A stretch of 64,000 nt of DNA from Setoptus koraiensis. Its lineage: Eukaryota > Arthropoda. The notes under the pieces are model-generated. The model saw only the letters and a list, made by a program, of their open reading frames with translations, had not been told where the DNA came from and made no database searches. Of the stretch, positions 31,985 through 44,914 are shown one piece after another (position 1 is the first letter of the stretch; every line of letters begins with the position of its first letter). The stretch spans positions 18,538,001 through 18,602,000 of the forward strand of contig CM106585.1 of NCBI GenBank assembly GCA_048013815.1. The letters are read 5' to 3'. The position numbers and the translations under genes were made by a program.

Positions 31985-34900
31985 GGCGGGCATCGCGAGA
32001 CTGGCCGCTACAGTGTAGCGGCTACACAAGGCAGTGGCCGTTGGCGAGATAACCAGAGCTCGGCGGACACAAACAATAATGCAGTAATAATGCGATAATA
32101 ATGCATGTAATAATAATAATAATGATAATAATAACAGCTAAATTGCTGATCTCAATCACCGATGGCGATCGCCGGCCGACAATGGCAAATCGTTGAGCCA
32201 TCATCGTTAATTAACATGTCTAATGTCATTAATGCTGTTATCTGATACCAGCTGCCATTATGCATTATTTATTATTTATTATGCATGCATGCCACCGGTT
32301 GATTAGCGCACGATGTGGCGCAATGTGTCGTAGGCCTACGCCGCCCGTTATGCAACGTATGTTACGTAATGTGTAGCCAGTTGTGCAACTTGTTATGTAA
32401 TGTGCAGCCAGTTGCGTAATGTGCAGCCAGTCGCCGGGCACAGGCAGTGGCGGCCAAGTGGCGGCGACAACGCCGATCAATTACGTATCGTCACATAATG
32501 CATAATAACTGTTAACTGTTGCCGTCCGACGCAACAGCAACGGCCACAGCATCGGCGAGCTGGCCACTGGCCACTGAACCAACGGACCAACGGACTGGCA
32601 GCGCAAGCGACCAACAGCTGATATCTGGACAGATATCTAAACAGATATTCGGACAGTTATGCAGATGGATATGCAGATATCGAGAAGAGGCGCCCCAAGC
32701 GACAGACGGGCGGGCGCGCTTTTGGCAGGCCGAGCGGCAGGCCAACAACACAACTTCACTGGCAACTTCTGACAATTGCCAGTGTTGCCGGAGATAAGCC
32801 AGATTAATGAGATGTTTATATCGGCGCGCTGATTATTAGTATCATTATTGTAATGTTGTTACATTAATTTGATTGTTGTATTGATACATGTCTACAGACA
32901 TGCCATTATGATGCCATTATGATACCAAGCAACCGCCGGCCCGCTCTAACTCGCCGGCCCGACAGCGCGTTATCTGGCCACACAGCAGCAGGCCCCCGTT
33001 TGCCGTTTGCTGTCAGCCGTTTGCTGTCAGCCGTTGGCCCACATAACGGGCAATGTCAGCTACTACACCAACAGCAAACAGTAAACTGCAGGCAGCAGTA
33101 GCAGCAGTTCAAGTGGTGTCAGCTGACTCAGGTGCGTTTACAAGTTTTACACTACATTACATAATGTGAGTTACATTACATTGGCGATTATTGCATGGCG
33201 TGAGTGAGTGAGCGCGCCACCCACACAATGCACAGTGCAAACAATTATAATGAGAGAGTCACTTGACACCGAAAGTGTGCACTTTAGACTAGAAAAGTTT
33301 ACATTCGGCCATCATTATTATCAGTCCAGCATCCATTAGGCGGGCGAGCGAGCTGGTTGCACTTGTCGAAGATCAGATATTGAGATATCGAGATATTGAA
33401 AGCGACACAGTTGAACTGTCTCAGTTGTTAATATTGATTAATGTTAACTGTTGTTATTTTGGCATGCGCACTCACTGGCCATTGCATGACTGTCGCCGTC
33501 GAGCGAGCCGTCGAGTGACACCCGTTGAAACTTGCTGCCAATGGCCGGCCGTGTCGCAGGCTGCGCTGGCCGAAGCCGACATCTCAACGAGACATCAACT
33601 CTTCCAGTTCTAGTGACCGTTCCAGCGACTACTCTAGCAGAGCAGCATAAAGCAGAGCATAGAGTGTAGCTCAAGTGTAAGTGTAGCAACTGTGGCGAGC
33701 CAAGGTGATTTATGGGTTCGAGCCGCCTGTGCCGTTGGCGCAATCCACTGGACGGAGCGGACAAGTGTGAGCACGGTCACTTCACTTTTGTTGCGACCAC
33801 TTGACCTCCAATCGTTGCGGCACAGTGCAACGTGACTGTGCCGCCGGGTTCATCGGCGCCGCCGCCATTCACGAGTCGTTGACGAGTCGCCGGCGAGTCG
33901 CTAACTGACGCTCGCCAGCGAGACTGACCGGCCGACTGGCCGACAACTGGCCAGCAACGCTCACTAACTCACTAACAAATGTTGTAAATGTGTGCCTAAA
34001 TGTCACCTGGCATCTTTTTATCAATTAACGGTTCACTCGCGAGCGGCGCTTTTACGCTGTACAGCGCGATACGATGATGCATTATGTCAAAGCGCAGTTA
34101 TGTAATGTCACTTGCACACAATCAGTCAGCTGGACAGTTGGCCGTTTCGGCCAGCGGTCGTGCAAGCATGAGCTTGTACAATGTGCACAAGTGCCACTCG
34201 ACTGGAAGGCGCAACATACACCTGTTACGAGGTTATTCAACCGCATGCACGGCCACCGATGCGCCCGATGTCACCTGTATACACCTCTACATACCTGTAA
34301 TACGGCCTGTAATACGGCCTGTGTGATAATACAGGTGATACAGGCTGTGTTGGCTGTGGTTGCGCAATGGCGGCGTGCGCAAGTTGAACGGTTATGTCAA
34401 ACACTTGTTGAGATTCTCAACAGTTGAGAGTCACAACAGAGCCGCTGTGTCATGTGTGTCGTGTCGTTGCCAAGTCGCCCACTTCACCAGGGCACTCGAG
34501 TGACTGCAGCGCCCCTAGCTGGCGTGCGGCTCGCTCGAGTTACTCTCGTCATTATCATCGTGTCAGTGGGGCAAACAGCGAACCGTCGATGGGCCGATTG
34601 GCCGGCGCCGCGCCGGGCACAGCGAGCATCCCCCGGGCTTAAATGGATTAACCGATTATGACGCGAATTGAATTTGCGCTGGCGCTGGCTTGCGACTCGC
34701 AAATTGTGCGCGTCACAATGGGAGCGAGCGGCAAAAGTTGCGTCGGTGAGCCGGGCAACCGCTGGCCAGCGCTCGACAGCTAGCGATTGACAGCGAAGCC
34801 AGCGCTCGACAGTGCTCAACAGCGAAGCCAAAAGTTTCGCCAAAACAAACGAGCGAAAGTGAACAGAAACGGGCCAAAACAGAGAACGGGGATGCGCGAT

Positions 34901-35180
34901 TTTGGCAGCGTCACGCTGAGTGTCAGCGGCCGAGACGGGCCGCTAATCTCAAACATTGTTGGTAGATGTAAAATGTGTGCGATTTATGTTTGCGATAATG
35001 CGCGAATAAACACAGCGCGCCAGCGACAAGAGCACTTTTTAACGCTTTTCAGCTAGTTGTTTGTGCGTTGCGACTCGCACTAAAAGGCACAACCAACTAG
35101 CCAGCAACGGCACACAAAGGCTGCACTGTGCGCGCAACGGGCCACATTATCATCGTCGGGCCTGTCGGTGGTTCAATTCA

Positions 35181-35209
35181 GCGATATTCAATTACAATTT
35201 GAATATCGC
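35181..35209. repeat. Perfect 11-bp hairpin
   Basis: GCGATATTCAA and TTGAATATCGC flank a seven-base AT-rich loop. A second hairpin (TTTCGCAGC / GCTGCGAAA) lies at 35263-35284. Confidence 0.7.
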
Positions 35210-36204
35210 AACTCGAAGGCTGTTGGCTCGCAAGAGCGACAGAACGCACATAAAAGCGAAACTTTCGCAGCGAAAGCTGCGAAATCCAAATTAGCGCCTT
35301 GTCGCGTCGCCGTTTCCTGCGCCCGTCGTCTGCGTGTCCGGTCCGTTTCCGCCCGGCGTCGCGCCTTGACGGCGCTCTGGTCTGGCCGTCGCTGTCGCTG
35401 TTGTTGCCGAGGCGAGCGACGGCGCCGACGAGCGCAACGGCAACAGCAACAACGCAGCGGCAACAACGACAACAACAACGACAACAAAAACGCAACGGCA
35501 ACAACAGCGACGACGACGGGCAAACTCGCCGACTCTCGGCGCAGCAACACTCCGGCGAGAGTCCGACGCGGCTCGAGCATCGGCCGTCTGATCAATTGAG
35601 GCCAGATTGTTAATTAAGTTGCAGTGGCGGGGAATCGCAGACAATGGGCTAAAACGAGCGCCGAACAACAAATTGAAACTGGCTGTTGCAAACCGTTTGC
35701 AGCCGGCAGCAGCAGCCAGTTTCAGGCAGCCAGTTTCAGGCAGCAACGGTTCTCCGACGGCAACAGTTTGCATGCGTGGCGCGGCGTAGCCGCTCGCTTG
35801 TTAGCTAACCCATTGAGCTATTAAAACAATCACTTTATCAAAATAAAGCGACTTATTTGTGATGTGCAGCGTCTAAAACAACGTTGCAAGCCAAACACTC
35901 TGCGATACGCCCAACACTTTGCAACAGTGTGGCTGTGATGCCATTGTTTTGCATTATCAATGCATGCCTGTGCCGGTTGTGCTGTGTGGGACGGCGGCGC
36001 CGTTGCTTGCGGTCACGCATTGATGGGCCACTTGTGTGTGCTGCCGATGCAAACGCACACAAACGCGCATGAGAGGAGTCATTATCGGCGATAACTGCTG
36101 CGTTTGATAAAAATTCGTTCGCAAACGCAGCAGAGTCCCATTATCGGATAAACTCTGTGCGTCTGTGCTTTAAAACAGCGTTTTGCGTCTGCTTGTCGCA
36201 TAAC

Positions 36205-36242
36205 GCTCAAATGTACGGGCTTGTTGGCCCGTACATTTGAGC
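36205..36242. repeat. Perfect 16-bp hairpin
   Basis: GCTCAAATGTACGGGC, loop TTGTTG, then GCCCGTACATTTGAGC with no mismatch. Confidence 0.9.
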
Positions 36243-38160
36243 TTGAACGCGCCGTTGCCGCCGAAACAAACGCCAAACGAGCGATCTGCATACCAATGAG
36301 GCTAAACGGCGCTGCTCATTTAAACGCACAACGCACGCACAATGCCAACGATAAGTGCGCCGCCACGATTCACTAGCAACTGTAATTAACCTGATTGGAG
36401 AGGGCCCTCGCTAGCCGCCTGATGCCTCGTGTGGCTAGGCGAGCATCGTGCCCGCGACGGGCCAACGATTCGTTGCGCCAACTCAACAACGAGCCGACGC
36501 TTGACAGGCCTCGAAGGCTCGCAAGCGGGCGCCGCCAGACCGTCGGGCCTGACGCGCTTCAGCTGACATTTGTGATGATATTTCGAACGGGAATTGCCTC
36601 GATGAAAACTTTGGTGAACATTGTGAATGTTGTACAACATTCGTTGTCATGTTGATACGGCTCGGACGACGAGCGTTATCCGACCGGCGCCTGCGATTGG
36701 GCAATGTCAGCGTAGCCCGGGTTACGCCACGAGCCAATTAGCTGGGCTATAGCGTGGCGTGTGTGTTTGCATTGTTGCCGCTTCACACTTGTTGACTCGC
36801 TCATTGTTAATTGATTGATTTATGCATTTTCGTCTCTAATTGTTTGTATTTCGCGAGCGTGTGTGCGCACAGTGTGTTGGTGCGTTAATTATTATTGATA
36901 TTGACGCAAATCAGGCACATGCGTGCAATTCAATTCGCAGCCAGCAAAAACAAGCATCGCCTGTTGCAACAGCGTTCCCAAACGGCAACACCTAACCTGC
37001 CAAGCCACTCACCTTGGCAAGCTCACATTGTCGGCTGTGCGCGTATGGCGCTAACGTGCGACTCGACGCGCTGTCTTGTGAGTGGATTGTCTGGCGAGCG
37101 GGCTGCAGGATGGCGATGGATACAACGGAGCGACGAGGGCCAAATCAACAATCGCCAGCGCGAGAGAGATCATGCTTTTGAATATTTAAACAATGAGCAG
37201 TGCAAACAAATCGGAATCGAAGAGGCTGCGCACAAGCGCCAGTCGCCAGTCGCTCTGTCGTGCCATGGCCGTGGCCGTCGCCGTGACAACACCACACTAC
37301 AGGTGTCGGTCACCCTCGCTGGCCTCACTGGCAGTGAATCACTGCTGTTGCACACTATTGCTAATGGCAATATTGCATATGTACGCACCACTGGCATGTC
37401 CGACGAGAGAGCGCGCGCGCAACTCACGGCGACTAATTAATTTTCACACACTGACCAAATATCGTCAAATATTGTGTGCGTTCGAGTGGCCGCTGACGAG
37501 ATTGTCATGTTGGCAACTTGTTGCCACAACCAGCGACCAGCCAGTTGACGCCGGCGTGTCAATTGGCGACCACAGCTCGAGCCGTTGGCCGCTCAACGAG
37601 TCGGGGCGCAAGTGACAAGTGGCCGTTTGACGGTCAATCGCGACGTATCGACAGCGGTGACGACATTGTCGATCGAATGTGCTGTCCAGTGACACACGTT
37701 GCTTGTGTCGGAGCGGGCACATGATCGGCTTGGCGATATATTGGCAATATTCACAAGGTGACCTAGGGAGTGTGAACTGTTGAGTGTAACAGCGATACTG
37801 TGTTTGGCGACTGGCGAGTCGAGCAGCCGATTTGAAGCGCTTGTTGTCGGTTCGTTCACACTCACAACTTGTTGTCAGCCGATATCGTGCGCGTCAGCTG
37901 CGTGTCGAGTCGACCGGCTCAATGGTGGCCGGTGTCAGTTGACCCTGACAGCCGGCCACAATTGGACGCCGCATGGGCACGCAGGACAGGTGAGTGTGAG
38001 TGTGCGATGAATAATATTTAGATATGGTGGCGATATTTGCATATGCGTGTCGCCTCTTTATCGCGCTTGCCATCTCGTCTCGGCTACGGCGATCGCATTG
38101 GCGTGCCGTTGGCCGTCCGTTGATATTGTTGTCGCTGTCGTTGCTGTTGTCGCTGTTGGC

Positions 38161-38323
38161 GGCACAACAACAACATTATCGGCACAACAGCAACAATATC
38201 GGCACAACAACAACAATATCGGCGCAACAACAACAATATCGACGCAACAACAACAATATCGGCACAACAGCAACAATATCGGCGCAACAACAACAATATC
38301 GGCACAACAACAGCAACAATATC
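38161..38323. repeat. 20-bp tandem repeat, eight copies
   Basis: Seven units of exactly 20 bases and a final 23-base unit follow GGCRCAACARCAACAATATC. Since 20 is not a multiple of three, each strand frame cycles through different peptides; the array is not coding-selected. There are no unique spacers, so it is not a CRISPR array. Confidence 0.92.
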
Positions 38324-40271
38324 GCCACAACCAGCGTTGTGTCAGCGCAAAAGCACCTGTTAACTGGCTGTCTGGTGTGACCGGCAACGGGCTCGCAACA
38401 GGTGAATGTAGCACAGTATGGCGTGGCAGTGTGAGCACACAGAGATGGCAGGCCGAGATTGGCGGGGGTTAGTTAGTGACAGTCACTTGACCTGCCATAA
38501 TCAAATGGATCTAATGGAAATTAATAGCCGCCAACGCGATTGTTTCGCGCTGGCACTTGTTGCCGTCTTTGGACGCCAGACGTCACTCTAATTACGTCCG
38601 TCGCGTATGCCCGGCATGCTCTGCTCCCATGGACGTTATCGCGTTGTTCGAGCCAGCCAGCCAGCCAGGCTCATCGTCCACCCATAGCGAGCCGTTCATT
38701 AGTGTTGCCAGTTGCCGCTTTGGCGCTCGCTCGAAATTTGCATTAATCCCACACACACTCACCTGTGTGTTTTGCGCACTCACCTGTGCCACACAGGCCA
38801 GTGTGCAAACACTTTCACTGGCCTGCCAGCGACAACCGGTTTGCTTGGCCGAGGCTAGCCGCCAGCCAGCCGCTCGCTGCTTCAGTTTGGTGTTATTTTG
38901 GTCGGCCGATTGGGCGCACCGAAACGGGATAGCGCCTCGCCGATTGGCCCTCTAGCGGCGGAGCGGCTTTATATAGCGCTTTGCCAGGCACACACACACA
39001 GGCCACTGGCCACTTGGCAAACAATGCGCCAAGACACGACAACATGCTTCCGGTGTGGCTCGCAAGCTCAACAGGCGCAACTCGGCCTGTATCGCATGGC
39101 TGTGTGGCGTAATAGTCACGGGCGCAATGAAATTGGCCAATTGATCTGATTTATGCCGTCGCCGGGCACATCCAGCCGTGATCAGGGCAGGCAAGCGGCC
39201 GGGCACTTCAAGCCGCGATTCGGCCAAGTCGGCGACCTGCCGGCACTGTGCAATCCACTGCGGATGCTCGCCATACTCATAGGCGCCACAGCGGCGCCAA
39301 AGGCCGGCTCGGTGCGCGGCCGGCGCAAGCCCAACCGGAACGAAACCGGAACCGGGCCGACAGGCAGTCGTCGACGGCGCAGCTCGCCCACCACAGGCCG
39401 CCGTTGCACCTATTGAGCGGTCGTGGCGCTGCCGGCCGAGCGAGCGACTGCCCCTCGGGCCACACGGCCGGCCACTTTTGCGGACAAACCGGCCAAGCGG
39501 CGCACTCTTCGCTTCTCGAACGGCCGCAGTGGCCCGACAAGCCCGAGCGGCCAGAGCAAGTGCGCCGGGCTGGCCGGTGATAGTGACGCATATCAGCTGA
39601 GCAGCCAGATCCTGCGGCCAATCAATTTACAAGTTAGTTTAATCGTCGCTAGTGTGTGTGCCATCACGCAATGACTCGCCTATGAATTGGCTGTAGTTTG
39701 TTGTTTTTGATTTTGGCCACTTGGCGTTGGTGCACAGTTTGCAGTTTGGCCAATCGGCTAGCCGGCAGCCCGGACGCGCCGACTGGAATGGCATGCCGAT
39801 ATGGTAAATGGCGCGAAATCGCCCCGGTTTGGGCGACACTGGCCGACAATGCGGCCAGGAGTGTCCCTATTCGACCGAAACCGGAAACACTTTGGCTCGC
39901 TCGCTCGCACGGGGGCGCCTCTTCGCCCCTTCAAGCGCCAGCGACCCTTGTGCCCGTTCGCAGCATTTAAACTTGTCAGTCCCGACACAAAGTCCGAAGC
40001 GCCCTCCTAGCTGAATTTGGCTTTGATCGGCCCTTGCCGCGACCAGAGGCATCTCGACGACGAGTGCCGCTCGTCGGCGCCGACGAGCGGAGCATCTCGC
40101 CCGAGGCGGAGCGCCGACACTGGTCCGGTCCGACCGGACGCTACCGCTCAGGCGATGCCAGCAGCTCGACAAATGCCAGTGCAATTGTTGTTGGCTCGTT
40201 TCTGCGTGCGTCTCACAAACTACAAAAGTAGTCTGAGTGTGCCCAATGATAATAGCGAGCGAAAATAATCA

Positions 40272-40289
40272 ATTTAATTTAAATTAAAT
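40272..40289. repeat. Perfect 18-bp AT palindrome
   Basis: ATTTAATTTAAATTAAAT is its own reverse complement, in a GC-rich surrounding. Confidence 0.7.
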
Positions 40290-42261
40290 GCTGCGAATCA
40301 TTCGCCGGCCCAATTGATGACCAATCCTCGCGCGAGAACTGCGAATTGCGTGTGTGCTAGCGCCGGTAGGCTACCGGCGGTAGCTCAGCGGCGACACTCA
40401 TCATCGGGATGACATCGCTGGGATGACATCGTTGAGATCGCATCATTGGCCAGCGAACCGTTGCGAGGCCAATCGAGAGTCAAGCAGGCTTGATTGCGAA
40501 CCGACTTGATGCAATTAGCGCGTCGGCTAATTGCAAATGTCAATCGTCTCCGTTGTTGGCCAATTGCGTTGGTCCAATTGCGCGTTATTGCCGCCCTGTG
40601 GCCCCGCATGCAGGCGAATCAGGCCGCATCGGTCGAAACGAGAATACAAGTGGTCGAGTATTGGCCAACTTTGCGATAATGGGCCAACTTTGCGAGAACG
40701 CGAGGACAGTGTCAATTGCCAGTGTCAATTATAAATAGATCATTGGCTGGCCATTCGCATCTTGTCCGGCCTGGCGATACGCATAGCTGCGTATGTGCGG
40801 GTATTGTGTCCACATTAATAATATGGATATTGTACGGATAAAACCGTTGCTGGTCTACGAATATCGCCTATCCCCATTGAGTTGGTTGGTTCCAGGCCAC
40901 CTCAATCTGGCCTAAAAACTGCAGCGTCAGTGGACGAATCGCTAATTGCAGTTGTTTGCCGTGCCTTGGTATCTGGTGCTCGTTATCGGACCAACCAAAC
41001 AACTAACATTATCACATTATTACATTATTGCTTTATTTTGCCACATGAGCGGCCGAGCGGGCCAATTAGAGCTGATACATATATACATAATAGGGTCTAA
41101 ATGAGCTTAATTGCTCAATGCAACGAGTGTCGCTGAGCGTTGTGACCCACAACTTATGGGCCATAAGTCATTGGCGAGCTGGCCAACTTGTGCCAAATTG
41201 CTTTAACTGGTCAAGTTTACGCAATATGCGACGGCTTGTTGTCGTGATTGGTCGATGGTCATCTGGCCACGGCATCGCGTGCCGCGCATTTAATCGAGCG
41301 CGATTCTCGATAGAGCCATAGAGTCTACGGCTCGCAAATGGCCAAGCAAACAATCCTACCATTTGTCCAGACTGCACACCAGCGATCGAAGTGCAGTTTT
41401 GGGCCGGCAACCGACACACAATGTCGCTTCCTGGGCCGCGCACTGGACACGCCGGCCGCGACTGCTCTGGCTCTCACTGGCCAACAACTCGCCCTCGAGA
41501 TCTCACTCTCGAGATCTCGCTCTCGAGATCCAGAGATCGCACTGAACAGCGGTCAGTGTATCAAGCGCAATAATCGTGCCAGTAGCGGGCGAGTCTGTTT
41601 CTGGGCTCACCTGAGCACGAAACAGCCAAAGCCAAAGCGAGCGAATCAACAGGTTGATTAGCATCGGCGTTACATAACGGTAATGAGTATGAGCGACACG
41701 ACAGCGAGACACGCAGAGATAACACACACAGCACAAAATGCAGCTGACACTGGCAGCCTAATAGCAATGGCGTGTGATTTATGGCTCGCTGGATTGGCGG
41801 TTGAACGGGCGCTAATCAACATGACACGAACATGCTCAGGTGATTAGCTAACACCATCGGCTGTGAGCAAGTGAGTAACATTGTAATAACTCGGCAAGTT
41901 GGCATAATTAACGGTACAACAACAACAACAGCAATATTAATATTGTTGTTTAACCCAACGATACTAGGGCCGACGAATATGAATCAATCAGTTGCCAACC
42001 TCGCATTCGGCCAGCACGTGCCTTGGCCGTGAGGGCCGGGCCGGCAGGCCGCTGCAGCCATCGTTCGCTGTCGGCTGTCGATTGTAATCTCTCCCTCTAC
42101 ATACCCCCTCTACAGGCGTAATCCCGCGCGCTCTAATCTGGCCAGATCTAATTTGTGTGTGATCAATTCTCAATTAATTAGCCCGGCCCTGCCAAGTCCG
42201 ACAGGAAGTGGCGCGTCTGGCTCTCGAGAGCGCGCCGATCGGACAATTCATTGAAAAATTC

Positions 42262-42365
42262 ATGTTGTTGTTGTTGTTGTTGTTGTCGTTGTTGCTGGTG
42301 TTGTTGTTGCTGTTGTCGTTGCTGTTGCTTTTGTTGTTGCTGCGGTTGCCGGTGTTGTTGTCGCT
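42262..42365. repeat. Imperfect (GTT)n/(CAA)n microsatellite
   Basis: About 100 bases of GTT/GCT triplets interrupted by GTC and GGT. It would read poly-Gln/Thr/Asn in minus-strand frames, but no gene context supports coding. Confidence 0.85.
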
Positions 42366-42648
42366 CCATCCGCCGACAGCAGCGGCGCTGCGACCGTCTG
42401 ACAAGATCGGGCAGCCGATGGAATCATGAATGAGATTATTTGCACACCTATGCGCGCATGCGTGCATGCGCCACCGACAAGTGTCCGACAGGTTGCTGGC
42501 CAGCGCTTTTGACAACAGGTGCACCTGCTGCTGCCAGTCACCTGTTGCGCATTGGCCATTGTGGCCAACAGCTGACCGAGAATCGCTCAACTGACAGTGC
42601 GCTGACAGATGCAACTGTAGCTGCGGGCGCACACTTTCTCGTCCACTC

Positions 42649-42712
42649 GTCGCCTGACCATTGGCGGACCGTCGCCTGACCATTGGCGGACCGTCGCTTG
42701 ACCATTCGCAAG
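42649..42712. repeat. 22-bp tandem repeat, three copies
   Basis: GTCGCCTGACCATTGGCGGACC occurs twice perfectly and a third time with changes. Confidence 0.85.
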
Positions 42713-43381
42713 GGATGGCAAGTTTGCGCCGGCAGCATTGAGCGCTTGGCGGCCACTTGTGGCCGAAGCTGCCCGCTGGAAACAAATGGAAAACAATGCG
42801 AGCATGCGAGAATTGATTAGACGGCGGGCGAGCCACGATAACGCAGCAATGCGCAGAAAAGTCACGATGTACGCAGAGCGGCAAAGTGGTGCCCCAACAG
42901 GATATTCCCGAATCGCGTGACAATGCGGCAATGTGCGCGGGCGAGCGACGCCAGCAAGAATCGCTTGCGCGCGAGCCTGTTGCTGTGAAACTCACAGCAA
43001 CTCTCCGACGGAACGACATGTTCGTGTAGGCACACACAAAGTTGCCCTACAAAAGAATTCTCAGCAGAGAATTCTCTGCCGCGCACACTCTCAGAAACTG
43101 CAAAGCTCCACATTCCAGCACTAATACCAATATAATAACAACACACAAGCGCACTGTAATTTCGAGAAGCGACCACTGGCCGGCCCGAAACGGCGACAGG
43201 AAACAGCTGAGAGACAATCCTGTTTGAGAGCAGGAAATGGCTGTGCGTAACTTGCGTAATGCGCGCGCTCGAAAGTTTCCATTCACTTTCGAATGCATGT
43301 TACGTGGAGCGAGTTGCGCAATGCCCGGCGATGCGCATTGTCTCCGGGCGAGAATTGTGTTGTGAGCTTTATGGGTGGCCG

Positions 43382-43444
43382 GACAATTGCGACAATTACG
43401 ACAATTGCGACAATTATGACAATTGCGACAATTATGACAATTGC
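43382..43444. repeat. 9-bp tandem repeat, seven copies
   Basis: GACAATTGC alternates with GACAATTAY. The alternation suggests a higher-order 18-base duplication. Confidence 0.9.
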
Positions 43445-43602
43445 GGGCATCAGTGGCGCATCAGCGGCTCAAAAGTCAGTTCGCGACCACCAAGCGAGTG
43501 GTCATTCTACTCACACGAGCATTTTGGCTCGTGCTCCGCGCTATGCGCAGGTTGCGCACGGGATGGGCGAGCAACATTGGGCGTTCGCTCGGACGCGAAC
43601 AC

Positions 43603-43690
43603 TCGAACGCGGAATTCGAACGCGGAATTCGAACGCGGAACGCGAATTCGAACGCAAAATGCTAACGCGGAATGCGAACGCGAATTCGAA
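43603..43690. repeat. Short repeats of TCGAACGCGGAAT
   Basis: Two exact 13-base units are followed by scrambled variants of GAATTCGAACGC. This shows repeated local duplication. Confidence 0.7.
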
Positions 43691-44379
43691 GCCCGCGAAT
43701 GGTCGCCGCGAGAGAGCCCGGCAGAGCTGCTCTCGGGCTTCGCGTGAGAGCCCGGCAGAGGGCCTGCCGGCCGCGGGCGAGACTCGCGACGGAGATAAGC
43801 GCTCGCTCTGTGGGCTCGCAGGTCGCATTAGACAATGCCCAGGATCGCGGGTCTCGCTGGTGGCGCTGCCGACCAGTGGCCGGCCGAGCACCGATGCAGA
43901 TGCAAACAACAACCAAATTGCACTGCATTCAACTGCCATGTCGCCTGTGTCCTGTGGTGAAATGGAAAGTGCCACTGATAATGAATTGGCGGCCATTGTT
44001 TGGCATTGTGCTTGTTACGCAACTCACTTGTTACGCAACTCACTTGTTGCGTAACAAGCACAGTGAATTGCGGTTGGCTGGCCACTTGCAGACAATGTGC
44101 ATGGCAGCGCAACAACACAAGTGGCCAACAAGTGGCTAACAAGTGGCCAACAAGTGGCTCGCTGTTATTAAGTGATGCCCAGCGATATGCGGTGCCAGAA
44201 AGCGTGTTTGTGCGTTCGCTGGCGAGTGACAGGCCATTATCACTTGTCCTTGAATTGATTTAATAATAGACGCCCGACCACAACGAGCGCCTTGCAACCT
44301 TGTTCACACATGCTCTGTCTGGTTTGTGGGCATTCTAGCCGCCCGCAAGGGCATTTTGGGTCCGTTCGGCCAGCGACAG

Positions 44380-44463
44380 GCGGCCGAATGAGTGGACAGA
44401 GCGTCGGGCGGCCGAATGAATGGACAGAGCGTCGGGCGGCCGAATGAATGGACAGAGCGTCGG
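44380..44463. repeat. 28-bp tandem repeat, three copies
   Basis: Three head-to-tail units starting GCGGCCGAATGARTGG and ending AGAGCGTCGG, with one difference in the first unit. Confidence 0.9.
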
Positions 44464-44878
44464 GCAGACCGTTGCGCAACCAGAGCGACAAGCGCAAGTG
44501 TCGCTCGTTCGCCCGTCGACTCGTTGCGCTGGTTTCGGTCGGGCCCGCCGAGGCCGGCCCCTGTTGCCTGTGGCCAGCTCCTTTGGTGTGTTGGCGCGAA
44601 AACGAAAATGGGAGCTGCCAGTGAGAAGTTGTCAGTGAGAAGTTCTCGGTGAGAAAGGGCCGAGAGCCGCACGAAATGCCGCTGCGGGCCGGTGGCCGGC
44701 GGCGCCCGTTGGCGGGCAGTTGCAACTTGCCCACAACTATGCCCGCTTGTTTGCGAGCGAGCTCCGTGTTGAACAAATGTAATTCGCCGTGTGTTGCAAG
44801 CGGCGCGATCGCGAGCGCCAATTGGCGGCGAAACGCGAAATGGAATTGCGTTCCGAGGCGACTCAGTGGCAGCTCGTT

Positions 44879-44914
44879 GCCTCCATCATAGCCTGCATAG
44901 GCTATGATGGAGGC
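44879..44914. repeat. Perfect 16-bp hairpin with 4-base loop
   Basis: GCCTCCATCATAGCCT, loop GCAT, then AGGCTATGATGGAGGC. No mismatch. Confidence 0.9.

Noticed and set aside
33700-33740. tRNA-like B-box (GGGTTCGAGCC) near 33715
   Set aside because: No matching A-box at the right distance and no cloverleaf arms could be paired.
38161-38323. Possible CRISPR or coding repeat array
   Set aside because: Units are directly adjacent with no spacers and the period is not a multiple of three.
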